Part shown: piece after piece, positions 51,967 through 60,145 of the stretch
Numbering within the stretch: position 1 is the first letter of the stretch
Layout: each line of letters opens with the position of its first letter
NCBI GenBank assembly: GCA_031256825.1
Contig: JAIRPV010000022.1
Location: 1-64,000 of the forward strand
Reading direction: 5' to 3'
DNA: 64,000 bases
From: Oscillospiraceae bacterium
Lineage (GTDB): Bacteria > Bacillota > Clostridia > Oscillospirales > Acutalibacteraceae
The notes under the pieces: generated by a model
What the model saw: the letters and a program-made list of their open reading frames with translations, nothing else
The model's database searches: none
Told to the model about the DNA's origin: nothing
Made by a program: the position numbers and the translations under genes

Positions 51967-53892
51967 TTAATACTGCCTTGCTTTTGCGCGCCCGGCCAGG
52001 ATATTGTCGTAGGCCGCCGCGCCTTTTTCGCTGACATTTACCGCGGAAACGCCGCAATTCCACCAGCTGCCGTAGCCGTCGGTCATCGTTTTTGGAAGAA
52101 CCTTCATATCGATGACAACCGGGCCGGGCTGGGTTTTGCTGTCTTCCAGGGCGGCAAGCAGCTCTTCAAGATTTTTTGCGCGGTAACCGGCCGCGCCCAG
52201 CGCCTGGCCAACCCCGGCGTAATCAATATGGAGCATCGGCCCGCCCAACGTTCCCTGCGGATCGCGGTATCGGAATTCCGTTCCGAAATTGCCTACGCCG
52301 TTGCTCATTTCCAGGTTGTTGATACAGCCGAAGCCCGCGTTGTCGAACACCAGCACGTAGATCTTTTGCCGCTCCTGAATGGCCGTGACCAGCTCGCTGT
52401 GGAGCATCAAAAAACTGCCGTCGCCCACCATGGCGTAGACCTCTTTTTCTGGCTGGGCCAGCTTGCAGCCCAGCGCCGCCGCAATTTCGTAGCCCATGCA
52501 GGAATACCCGTATTCCATGTGGTAGCTGTCGGGCGCGTCCGTTTCCCACATCCGCTGCAAATCGCCGGGCAAACTGCCCGAAGCCCCAACCACAATCGCC
52601 TCAGGCGAAATATGTTCGCGAATGGCGCACAGGGCTTCGGTCTGCGTGAGCGTGCCGCCCAAATCCCGGATAAAATCTTCCACGCAGTTCGGGTCTTTGG
52701 CCCGCACAATGGGTTCGAATGCGTCGTTGTAGCAATAGGCCGCCAGGGCGCGCAGTTCGGCCGCCCAGCCCGCCTTTGCCCGCGCAATTTCGTCGCCCCA
52801 GCCCGCCCGGTAGCCCGCGTCGGCGAGCCAGCCAGAAAGCGCTTCGAGCGTGAACTTCGCGTCGCCGAGCAAATAGCGCGCGTCGAGCTTTTGGGCGTGG
52901 AAGAGATTGATATTGAGGTTCAAAAACGCGCAGTTTTCGCTGAAAAGCCACTTGGAGCTTGTTGTGAAATCGCTCAGGCGGCTGCCGATGGAGATCACCA
53001 AATCGGCCTGTTTGGCCAGATTGTTGGCGGCGCTGTTGCCGGTTACGCCAATGCCGCCCAGGTTCCAGCGGCAGCTGGCGGGGGCCGCGCTTTTGCCCGC
53101 CTGGGTTTCGGCGAAGGGGATCTGGAATGCTTCGCAGAACTTGACCAGCGTTTCCCCCGCTTCGGAATACCGAACGCCGCCGCCGCAGATGATCAGCGGC
53201 CGCTTGCGGGCTTGTATCAGCGCCACGGCTTCTTCCATGTCTTCCATGGGGCAAAGCGGCCTCGATATCTTATGTACGCGCTTTTGCAGGAAGCTTTCCG
53301 GCCAGCCGTAGGCTTCGCCCTGCACATCCTGCGGCAGCGCCACGCAGACGGCGCCTGTCTGGGCCGGATCGGTCAGCACGCGCATGGCGTGGATCATGGC
53401 GGACATGAGCTGCTCGGGGCGGTTAACGCGCGCCCAGTATTTGCAGACGGGCCGGAAGGCGTCGTTGGTGGTAATGCTGTCGTCGTATTCCTGCTCCAGC
53501 TGCTGGAGCACCGGATCGGGTTGGCGGGTGGAAAACGCGTCGCCCGGCAGCAGCAGCAGCGGAATGTTGTTCACGCTTGCGCACGCGGCGGCTGTTACCA
53601 TGTTCGCGGCCCCGGGTCCTATGCTGCTGGCCACGGCGATGATCTTCCTTCTGTTGTGCTGCTTGGCGAAGCCGGCGGCCATGTGGGCCATGCCCTGCTC
53701 GTTTTTGCCCTGATAATACTTCAGGCCGCCCGGTTGAGCGTCGAGCGCCTGGCCCAGGCCCAGCACGATGCCATGGCCAAAAATCGTGGCTACGCCGTCG
53801 ACGAACTTTGTTTCTTTGCCGTCGAAACAGACATACTGGTTGTCCAAAAATCGAATGAGCGCCTGGGCGACGGTTAATGTTATCGTTTGCAT
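51967..53892 (-). CDS. iolD: 3D-(3,5/4)-trihydroxycyclohexane-1,2-dione hydrolase IolD
   Basis: A 641-residue thiamine-diphosphate enzyme, third step of inositol catabolism. It has YYQGKNEQGMAHMAAGFAKQ with the catalytic Glu, SSIGPGAANMVTAAA, and the ThDP-binding motif VGDGSFLMLHSELVTAIQERQKIYVLVFDN. AAAGGAGG eight bases before the ATG at 53892 fixes the start. It is first in a minus-strand run that ends with iolE and iolG; iolB, iolC and iolJ are not present here. Confidence 0.93.
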   Translation of the reverse strand: MQTITLTVAQALIRFLDNQYVCFDGKETKFVDGVATIFGHGIVLGLGQALDAQPGGLKYYQGKNEQGMAHMAAGFAKQHNRRKIIAVASSIGPGAANMVTAAACASVNNIPLLLLPGDAFSTRQPDPVLQQLEQEYDDSITTNDAFRPVCKYWARVNRPEQLMSAMIHAMRVLTDPAQTGAVCVALPQDVQGEAYGWPESFLQKRVHKISRPLCPMEDMEEAVALIQARKRPLIICGGGVRYSEAGETLVKFCEAFQIPFAETQAGKSAAPASCRWNLGGIGVTGNSAANNLAKQADLVISIGSRLSDFTTSSKWLFSENCAFLNLNINLFHAQKLDARYLLGDAKFTLEALSGWLADAGYRAGWGDEIARAKAGWAAELRALAAYCYNDAFEPIVRAKDPNCVEDFIRDLGGTLTQTEALCAIREHISPEAIVVGASGSLPGDLQRMWETDAPDSYHMEYGYSCMGYEIAAALGCKLAQPEKEVYAMVGDGSFLMLHSELVTAIQERQKIYVLVFDNAGFGCINNLEMSNGVGNFGTEFRYRDPQGTLGGPMLHIDYAGVGQALGAAGYRAKNLEELLAALEDSKTQPGPVVIDMKVLPKTMTDGYGSWWNCGVSAVNVSEKGAAAYDNILAGRAKARQY

Positions 53893-54003
53893 GGGGGTGG
53901 CCTCCTTTGAATCTGTTTCGCGCCTGTTTGGTATCACTTCGCCTCTCGGTTCGCTGTTCCGGTCTTGCGCCCGCAGCCTGTCCCGCGCGGCTGCCTGTAA
54001 AAA

Positions 54004-54034
54004 TCTGCCCGAACCAGCCGGTTCGGAGCAGATG
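54004..54034 (-). terminator. Terminator or attenuator upstream of iolD
   Basis: ATCTGCTCCGAACC and GGTTCGGGCAGAT pair around GGCT, followed by TTTTTA on the minus strand. It ends the transcript of the gene at 54260 or attenuates iolD. The rest of 53893-54259 holds no gene; a second weaker stem lies near 53980, and a tRNA T-arm-like stem near 54165. Confidence 0.7.
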
Positions 54035-54259
54035 CTTCCCCGTCAGAACAAACGCCGCGGAACCCCGTTCCCGCCCTCGCAACTCCCGATCGGCAGAGTG
54101 GTCATAAAAAGTCAGCAAAATTGGTAAGCGTGTCATGCAGATTGGACGAAATCATATCAGGGAATCGAACCCCAGGCTGTCCCGCGCCCACCATCCCATG
54201 TGCAATGCAGCACGGCTTTCCCTGCCCGCCTCGAAAACAGCTACCAACCGCGGCGCTGG

Positions 54260-54712
54260 TCAAAATTCCGTGATCCAATTGGTCGCCTGAATTTGCACAT
54301 CCAACGCCCTGTATTCCGCAGAAAGCCGATCCACTTGCTGTTGCAGCACGCGCGCAGACAGCAAGACATTTGTTCGCAACTCGGAGCGCGCCGTGCGGTA
54401 ATCCCTGCCTCCGGCGCTTGAGGCAATCCGGGCCAAAAGATCGCGCTGCTTCATCAGATTTTCCCGGTCGGCCAGCGCGTCCGAAAGGCTGCGCCCGTCG
54501 GGCAGGCGCGTGCGGTTGTTGCACGCGTTGATGGCCTTCACAAGCTCGCACAGCTCTTTGTGCAGGGCAAGCGCCGCATCCAAAAGCGCCTGCGGGTCTT
54601 CGTCCGGCTCTTCCTCTTCCTGCACCTTCAGGTTGGCCAAAATACGGCTTTGCAAGTTTTCAATCTTTTTTTGGTATGTACTGCGCTGCAACAACGCTTC
54701 CGCAAGCTTCAT
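54260..54712 (-). CDS. DIP1984 family protein
   Basis: A 150-residue, largely helical protein that matches the DIP1984 family: MKLAEALLQRSTYQKKIENLQSRI, NLKVQEEEEPDEDPQALL, INACNNRTRLPDGRSLSDALADRE and the closing LDVQIQATNWITEF. Function is unknown; some relatives were called septicolysin-like. The ATG at 54712 has GGGAGG upstream. Confidence 0.82.
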   Translation of the reverse strand: MKLAEALLQRSTYQKKIENLQSRILANLKVQEEEEPDEDPQALLDAALALHKELCELVKAINACNNRTRLPDGRSLSDALADRENLMKQRDLLARIASSAGGRDYRTARSELRTNVLLSARVLQQQVDRLSAEYRALDVQIQATNWITEF

Positions 54713-54868
54713 TCGCAATTCCCTCCCGGCCGTTTTGATTGATATGCTATATCTATGCGGCGCGGTCCGCAAGTATGCCGTTGGGGGCGCGCCCGTTTGC
54801 GGCCGAGAAACGCCAAAATGCCGGCTCATATTTTGTTCAACAGAGGGGCGCTCTTTTCTGCGCCGATG

Positions 54869-55633
54869 TTACGGCCTGCAAACCGCCAGTTCGTAGTCTA
54901 TCCCGGCGCGCGCGCCAACCGCCGCGAAGGCGGCCAGCGCTGTGGCTTCGGCCAGGGCCGGGGTGTTGTTTTCGCGGCTGAGGTGCCCCAGAAAAAACCG
55001 GCATGTCCCGCTTTGCAGCAGAGGGCTGAGCAGTTCGGCGCAGGCCGCGTTGCTCAGGTGGCCGGTATCGGACAAAATGCGCCGCTTGAGCCAGTAGGGG
55101 TACGGCCCGTTTTGCAGCATGGTAACCTCGTGGTTGCTTTCCAGCAAAACAGTGCCGCAGCCAAGCAGCGCCCGCCGGGTTTCGTCGGTCAGGATGCCGG
55201 TGTCTGTGGCCACAGCAAAGCGTTCGCCGTCTTCGGCTTCGCAGGAATAGCCGCATGGCTCCGCGCCGTCGTGCGACGTTCTGAAATGACGCACAAACAG
55301 CCCGTTGACTTCCACGCCGCCGGGCGGCATGGTATGGATTTGCATTTTGGAAGTCACATGCCCCGCCGGTTCCAGCGCGCGCAGGGTGCCTTCCGTCGCG
55401 AACACCGGCACGCCCGTGCGTTCGCAGAACACGCGCAGCCCGCTGATATGATCGCTGTGCTCGTGCGTAAGAAAAACAGCGCCAATCCGCCGCGAGTCAA
55501 TGCCTAAGTCCCGCAAAGCCAGCGAAAGACGCCTGGCGCTGACGCCCGCGTCAATCAGAATGCCGCCGCTTTTTCCGCCGATATAGGTGCTGTTGCCGCT
55601 GCTGGAAGAAAATAGGGGGGTTAATTGGGTCAT
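54869..55633 (-). CDS. MBL-fold metallohydrolase, WalJ/YycJ type
   Basis: A 254-residue metallo-beta-lactamase-fold hydrolase. SSSSGNSTYIGG at the start, the metal motif LTHEHSDHISGL, ATDTGILTDE and a late GHLSRENNTP are the YycJ/WalJ pattern. WalJ proteins are putative DNA exonucleases tied to cell-division coordination. Here it is not beside walRK but downstream of murA. The ATG at 55633 has only a weak ribosome site, so the start is uncertain. Confidence 0.85.
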   Translation of the reverse strand: MTQLTPLFSSSSGNSTYIGGKSGGILIDAGVSARRLSLALRDLGIDSRRIGAVFLTHEHSDHISGLRVFCERTGVPVFATEGTLRALEPAGHVTSKMQIHTMPPGGVEVNGLFVRHFRTSHDGAEPCGYSCEAEDGERFAVATDTGILTDETRRALLGCGTVLLESNHEVTMLQNGPYPYWLKRRILSDTGHLSNAACAELLSPLLQSGTCRFFLGHLSRENNTPALAEATALAAFAAVGARAGIDYELAVCRP

Positions 55634-55735
55634 GAAAATTCTCAATTCTAAAGCGATAAAATGGGAAAGCTCCCTCGCCCGGCGCTGCACGCCGCCAGTC
55701 TTTCGCTGGGAGGAAGCCGTGGAGTGTATGATAAT

Positions 55736-57028
55736 TCAGCCCGCCAGCTTTGTGTCGCTGGTGAAAACGGCCACTTCCTTGCGCTTTACCACAGCGCCCA
55801 GGCCCCGCAGCTTTCCAACAATATCTTCGTAGCCGCGGTCGATATATTCAATATTCTCAATTTCTGTCACATCCTGGGCGGCCAGACCCGCAATCACCAT
55901 CGCCGCGCCCGCCCGCAAATCGTAGGCCTTTACCTGCGCGCCGCTCAACTGTTCCACGCCCTCTATCACGGCCACTTTGCCATCCACTTTGATCTGCGCG
56001 CCCATATGGGTCAGTTGCTCCATATAACGGAAGCGGTTATCGAACATCCCCTCGGCGATGATGCTCGTGCCGTCGGCCCGGCAAAGCATCGCCCCAAAAG
56101 GCGGCTGCATATCCGTCGGGAAACCCGGATGGGGCATGGTCTTGATTTTGCAGCGCCGCAAACGCTCCGGCGCATCCACAAGAAGCGCGTCGTCGTATTC
56201 TTCGATATGCACGCCGCATTCGGTTAACTTTGCCGAAATGCTTTCCAGATGCTTTGGGGTGACGCTGCGGATGAGCGCGCGCCCGTTCGTCGCGGCGACG
56301 GCCGCCATAAAGGTGCCCGCTTCAATCTGATCGGGAATGGTGGAATACTCGCATCCGTGCAGCTCCTTCACGCCGTGGATTTTAATCACGTCCGTGCCGG
56401 CCCCGCGGATGTCGGCCCCGCAGGTGTTGAGGAAATTGGCCAGGTCAACAACATGCGGCTCCTTGGCGGCGTTTTCAATCACCGTAACACCATAGGCCCG
56501 CGCGGCGGCGAGCATGATATTGATCGTTGCGCCGACCGAATACTCCAAAAAAACGGGGCTGCCCTGCGGGCCATCGGCGCTGCGCATTTCGATGATGGCG
56601 TTCTTTTCAAAGCTCACGGTTGCGCCCATGGCCTCAAAGCCCTTGATATGCAGGTTGATGGGCCGCACGCCGAAGTCGCATCCGCCGGGCATGGCAACGC
56701 GCGCGTGGCCGAAGCGCCCGAACAAGGCCCCCAGCAAATAATATGACGCGCGGCAGTGCTTTGTCAGTTCGTAGGGCACTTCGCCCGAATCGAAGTATCG
56801 GGTGTTGACTTCAACGGCGTGCTTGCCCACGCGGCGCACATCCGCGCCCAGTTGGTGCAGGATGTGCAGTATGATGGTGACGTCGCTGATGTTTGGGATG
56901 TTTTCGATGCGGCAGGTGTCCTTTGTCAGGATAGCGCCCGCCAACAACGCCAGCACGGCGTTTTTTGCCCCGCCGATTTCCACTTCCCCTTGCAGCGGCC
57001 TGCCGCCGCTGATTAAGATTTTCTCCAT
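55736..57028 (-). CDS. murA: UDP-N-acetylglucosamine 1-carboxyvinyltransferase MurA
   Basis: A 430-residue enzyme that adds enolpyruvate to UDP-GlcNAc, the first committed step of peptidoglycan. It has GAKNAVLALLAG with the catalytic Lys, and MPGGCDFGVRPINLHIKGFEAMGA with the fosfomycin-target Cys at about residue 116, so the enzyme should be fosfomycin-sensitive. DIRAGAAMVIAGLAA is close to the family's closing motif (here DLRAGAAM). It is monocistronic with a consensus promoter. Confidence 0.96.
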   Translation of the reverse strand: MEKILISGGRPLQGEVEIGGAKNAVLALLAGAILTKDTCRIENIPNISDVTIILHILHQLGADVRRVGKHAVEVNTRYFDSGEVPYELTKHCRASYYLLGALFGRFGHARVAMPGGCDFGVRPINLHIKGFEAMGATVSFEKNAIIEMRSADGPQGSPVFLEYSVGATINIMLAAARAYGVTVIENAAKEPHVVDLANFLNTCGADIRGAGTDVIKIHGVKELHGCEYSTIPDQIEAGTFMAAVAATNGRALIRSVTPKHLESISAKLTECGVHIEEYDDALLVDAPERLRRCKIKTMPHPGFPTDMQPPFGAMLCRADGTSIIAEGMFDNRFRYMEQLTHMGAQIKVDGKVAVIEGVEQLSGAQVKAYDLRAGAAMVIAGLAAQDVTEIENIEYIDRGYEDIVGKLRGLGAVVKRKEVAVFTSDTKLAG

Positions 57029-57100
57029 AAGCACCCCGCGATATCGGAATTCTAAATCAAATCATAAGATAACCCACTTGCAGACCCTATGCCTATATCT

Positions 57101-57129
57101 ATTATATCATACTGTCGGCGGCTTGTCAA
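57101..57129 (-). promoter_or_regulatory. Promoter of murA
   Basis: TTGACA (57124-57129), 17 bp, TATAAT (57101-57106) on the minus strand, a perfect consensus. Confidence 0.9.
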
Positions 57130-57198
57130 ATATGTGACAATCGGAGAAACAATCCCTTAAAAAACCTGCTTCGCGTCCCGGGCCTCTTCTTTATTTTC

Positions 57199-57699
57199 TT
57201 ACGCGCTGATATAATTATGCCCGCGCGGCAGCCCCAGTTGCACGAGCACCTGCTCTTCTTTTTCGCGCATGCGCACGCTTTCCAGCCCCCTCGCTTCGTG
57301 ATCGTAGCCCAGCAGATGCAGCATGCTGTGCACCGTCAGGAAGGCCATTTCCCGCTGCAACGTGTGCCCGTAAAGGCGGGACTGTTCCAGCGCGCGGGGC
57401 AGACTGATAACAATATCGCCCAGCACTTTTGCCCCGGTGTCCAGGTTTGTGTCCCAAACCCCGTTTTCGCCCAGCGGAAAACTGAGCACGTCGGTGACTT
57501 CGTTTTTGCTGCGGTGCTCGCTGTTCAGGCGCTGGATCCCGTCGTTATCCACAAAGCGGATACTGATTTCGGCGGGCTCGTCGAAGTTTTCCTGTACCAG
57601 CACCGCCGTGCAGGCCCGGCGCAGCAGCATCCGGATGCCTGTGGGCACCTTGACTTCCTGCTGGTCGTCTGTGATGATGACTCTGATTTTATTTGCCAT
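57199..57699 (-). CDS. ybeY: Endoribonuclease YbeY (rRNA maturation)
   Basis: A 166-residue zinc metalloprotein with the signature HSMLHLLGYDHE at the end of the core and NSEHRSKNEVTDVLSFPL before it. YbeY is needed for 16S rRNA 3' maturation and ribosome quality control. It overlaps the phoH end by about ten bases, a classic phoH-ybeY pair. Confidence 0.95.
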   Translation of the reverse strand: MANKIRVIITDDQQEVKVPTGIRMLLRRACTAVLVQENFDEPAEISIRFVDNDGIQRLNSEHRSKNEVTDVLSFPLGENGVWDTNLDTGAKVLGDIVISLPRALEQSRLYGHTLQREMAFLTVHSMLHLLGYDHEARGLESVRMREKEEQVLVQLGLPRGHNYISA

Positions 57700-58723
57700 G
57701 ACGTCTGCCCTCCTCTTTCACTTGCGCCCGCTGGAATGCGGGGCGTTGGATTGTACGCGCCTGCCGTTCTTCTGTTTTTTCGTATGCCTTAATAATTGCC
57801 TGCACCAGCCGGTGGCGTACCACGTCGCGCTCGGTGAAGCGCACGATTGCAATGTCGTCAACGCCTTTCAGCACCTTTGCCGCTTGCACCAGCCCCGAAG
57901 GTTTGTCGCGCGGCAGATCAATTTGCGTAATATCGCCGTTGACGATCATTTTTGAGTTTGCCCCCAGCCGCGTCAGGAACATTTTCATTTGCTCCACGCT
58001 CGTGTTCTGCGCTTCATCCAATATAATAAAGCTGTCGTCGAGCGTGCGCCCGCGCATATAGGCCAGGGGGGCCACCTCGATGGAGCCTTTCTCCTGGTGC
58101 CGCGTAAAATTTTCCGCGCCCAGCATGTCGAACAGCGCGTCGTGCAGCGGCCGCAGATAGGGATCGACCTTTTGCTGCAAATCGCCCGGCAAAAAGCCCA
58201 ACTTTTCGCCGGCTTCCACAGCCGGCCGCGTGAGAATTATGCGCGTGATCTCTTTCGCGCGCAGGGCCGCAACAGCCATGGCCACGGCCAGATAGGTCTT
58301 GCCCGTGCCCGCCGGGCCAACGCCCAGCGTCACGGTGTTCTTGCGTATGGCCTCGACGTATTTTTTTTGGCCGAGCGTTTTGGGCTTGACCGGCTTGCCC
58401 CGGGCGGTGACGCATACGCAGCCGTCGGTCATAGCGACAAGTTTCGCGCCAACATCCTCTTCTTCCTCGGCGGCCATGGAAATCACATAGCGCACGCTCT
58501 GGTCGCTGAGCGCCTCGCCCCTGCCAATGAGGGTGAGCAGCCCATGAATGGCCCGCGCGGCGCGCGCCACATCCGCCTCTTCGCCCATGACTTTCAATTC
58601 CGCCCCGCGGCAGAGGATGGAAACGTGGAATTCTGTCTCGATCAGCTTGACGTTTTCGTCAAAATTGCCGAACAAACGCACCATATGTTCCATGCGCTCA
58701 ATGGGAATGATCTTTTCCGCCAT
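57689..58723 (-). CDS. phoH: PhoH-like ATPase (YbeZ type)
   Basis: A 344-residue protein with an amino-terminal KH-like part and a PhoH ATPase domain. It has Walker A GPAGTGKTYLAVA (about 137), RPAVEAGEKLGFLPGDL, Walker B DDSFIILDEAQN and the sensor MIVNGDITQIDLP. It is thought to act with YbeY in RNA processing. GGAGG lies four bases before the ATG at 58723. Confidence 0.95.
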   Translation of the reverse strand: MAEKIIPIERMEHMVRLFGNFDENVKLIETEFHVSILCRGAELKVMGEEADVARAARAIHGLLTLIGRGEALSDQSVRYVISMAAEEEEDVGAKLVAMTDGCVCVTARGKPVKPKTLGQKKYVEAIRKNTVTLGVGPAGTGKTYLAVAMAVAALRAKEITRIILTRPAVEAGEKLGFLPGDLQQKVDPYLRPLHDALFDMLGAENFTRHQEKGSIEVAPLAYMRGRTLDDSFIILDEAQNTSVEQMKMFLTRLGANSKMIVNGDITQIDLPRDKPSGLVQAAKVLKGVDDIAIVRFTERDVVRHRLVQAIIKAYEKTEERQARTIQRPAFQRAQVKEEGRRHGK

Positions 58724-58777
58724 GCATCCTCCGTTTTTCATGAATCATACACAAAATCATACGAATACTTTTATGTA

Positions 58778-58806
58778 ATTATACTAAATTTTTTTCGCCC
58801 TGTCAA
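58778..58806 (-). promoter_or_regulatory. Promoter of phoH-ybeY
   Basis: TTGACA (58801-58806), 17 bp, TATAAT (58778-58783) on the minus strand, a perfect consensus. From here to the divergent promoter near 59000 I see no gene or known element. Confidence 0.9.
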
Positions 58807-58993
58807 GAGAGTTCTTCCAAATTAGCAAAAAAATTTCACCGGCGCGCCGCCTCGACCAAAAATTCGAGCAGCTTGCTCATTTGCGTGTGTTCCCTGAAAA
58901 TAAGTTCAGTGCGTTACGCGTTGTCGCTGTGATATGTGACATATTGCACAAAAAATGCCAAAAAAAGAATGGTAAATTTTGCGATACGGCCCC

Positions 58994-59022
58994 TTCCATT
59001 TTGGTACAATTTATGATATAAT
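58994..59022 (+). promoter_or_regulatory. Promoter of the AbrB-type regulator
   Basis: TTCCAT (58994-58999), 17 bp, TATAAT (59017-59022). The -35 is weak, while the -10 is perfect. Confidence 0.6.
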
Positions 59023-59081
59023 AGGTAAGCTTAGGAAATCTGGTTGAAAAACGGCAGAAATCGGAAGAAAGAGGAAGAAAT

Positions 59082-59351
59082 ATGAGAACAACAGGAATTA
59101 TCCGCGGAATTGACGAAGTGGGCCGGATTGTTATCCCGAAAGAGTACCGGCGCCTGCTCAAGGTGAACGACAAAGAAGACTCTTTGGAGATTTCCATGGA
59201 GGGCGACCGAATCGTTTTGCGCAAGCATATGCCTGCATGCACATTTTGTGGCGGGGCGGACGGCATGATCGAATACTCTGGCTACAAAATCTGCCGCAAC
59301 TGTGTCGACAATCTGGAGCAAATTGTTGGCCAGCAGGTGGAAGGCGAATAG
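59082..59351 (+). CDS. AbrB/SpoVT-type transition-state regulator with Cys-rich tail
   Basis: An 89-residue DNA-binding protein. The amino-terminal swapped-hairpin domain (TTGIIRGIDEVGRIVIPKEYRRLLKVNDKEDSLEIS) is close to AbrB and SpoVT. The carboxy-terminal part, CTFCGGADGM...ICRNCVDNL, holds two CxxC pairs and probably binds zinc. AGAGGAAG precedes the ATG. It likely regulates stationary-phase genes. A terminator follows at once. Confidence 0.9.
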   Translation: MRTTGIIRGIDEVGRIVIPKEYRRLLKVNDKEDSLEISMEGDRIVLRKHMPACTFCGGADGMIEYSGYKICRNCVDNLEQIVGQQVEGE

Positions 59352-59374
59352 TACCCTTCCTAGGCAAAAGTAGG

Positions 59375-59407
59375 AGCCCATCCAGCAGCTGCACTGGATG
59401 GGCTTTA
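59375..59407 (+). terminator. Terminator of the AbrB-type gene
   Basis: AGCCCATCCAG and CTGGATGGGCT form an 11-pair stem around CAGCTGCA, followed by TTAT. Confidence 0.75.
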
Positions 59408-59554
59408 TGCATGCCGCCGAAACAATCATCTGATTTTGCTCTTGCATATGATCTGTTATCACTTTAGTTGACGCCCCGATTCTTCGGCCTTTCCTCATCC
59501 AGATTTTTCTGTCCAATGATATCACAAACGCAAGAAGAAATCAAGCCCAAAGGA

Positions 59555-59583
59555 TTGACTCTTCGCGCTCAACATGCTATAAT
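59555..59583 (+). promoter_or_regulatory. Promoter of the 59.6-kb element and the ferredoxin-AOR operon
   Basis: TTGACT (59555-59560), 17 bp, TATAAT (59578-59583). The -10 is part of the repeat element. Confidence 0.8.
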
Positions 59584-59669
59584 AAGCACAAGAGCGGTGG
59601 CGAGGTATGGCTCTGCGAAGCAGTTGCCGATGACGAGCTGCTCACCGCAGGTGTGCTATAATAGGCACA
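59575..59669 (+). repeat. Promoter-hairpin element, single complete copy
   Basis: The copy runs from TGCTATAATAAGCACA to TGTGCTATAATAGGCACA. Three helices can form: GCACA/TGTGC (59586-59590 with 59652-59656), GCGGTG/CACCGC (59594-59599 with 59643-59648) and AGCAG/CTGCT (59619-59623 with 59638-59642), with a loop TTGCCGATGACGAG and a one-sided bulge starting GCGAGGTATGGC. The ferredoxin start lies 27 bases further on. Function unknown. Confidence 0.8.
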
Positions 59670-59695
59670 TATCAAAACAGCGAAGGGGATGCCCT

Positions 59696-60145
59696 ATGTC
59701 CTATCACATTACAGAAGATTGCATTGGCTGCACAGCCTGTTCGCGCCTGTGCCCCGTGTTCGCGATTTCCGGCGAGCGCGGCAAACTGCATACCATCAAC
59801 GAAAAACGCTGCGTGGAATGCGGCGTCTGCGGGCGGATTTGCACAAAAAACGCCGTAGAAAACACGGCGGGCGATCGTCTGCCAAAACTCCCCCGCAAAG
59901 AATGGCCAAAGCCGGTGATACAACAAGATGGGTGCAGCGCCTGCCAAATGTGCGTGGCCGCCTGCACGCCGGGGGCGCTGTCGCTGAGTCTGCCGCGCTT
60001 TCGGGGTGATCTGAAGGTTTTCGCGCAGTTGAGCGCGCCCGCAAAGTGCGTGGGCTGCGGAATCTGCGCGCAAACTTGCCCGCTGCGGGTCATCACAATG
60101 GAAGCGCCCGCGGCGGAACCTACGAAAGAAGGTGCTGCCGCATGA
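59696..60145 (+). CDS. Polyferredoxin-like 4Fe-4S protein, AOR partner
   Basis: A 149-residue electron carrier with four CxxCxxCxxxC clusters: CIGCTACSRLCP, CVECGVCGRIC, CSACQMCVAAC and CVGCGICAQTCP, enough for up to four 4Fe-4S centres. It stops inside the start of the next gene (ATGA) and so is coupled to the aldehyde:ferredoxin oxidoreductase, for which it probably accepts electrons. AAGGGGA lies before the ATG. Confidence 0.9.
   Translation: MSYHITEDCIGCTACSRLCPVFAISGERGKLHTINEKRCVECGVCGRICTKNAVENTAGDRLPKLPRKEWPKPVIQQDGCSACQMCVAACTPGALSLSLPRFRGDLKVFAQLSAPAKCVGCGICAQTCPLRVITMEAPAAEPTKEGAAA

Noticed and set aside
54140-54200. tRNA T-arm-like sequence (GGGGTTCGATTCCC) on the minus strand
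   Set aside because: No matching acceptor stem, anticodon arm or CCA end could be built around it. It may be a decayed tRNA or chance.
59575-59669. Molybdenum-cofactor riboswitch before the AOR operon
   Set aside because: The same element occurs before a pseudokinase, a sigma factor and a phosphatase-like gene, and it does not show the Moco RNA layout.
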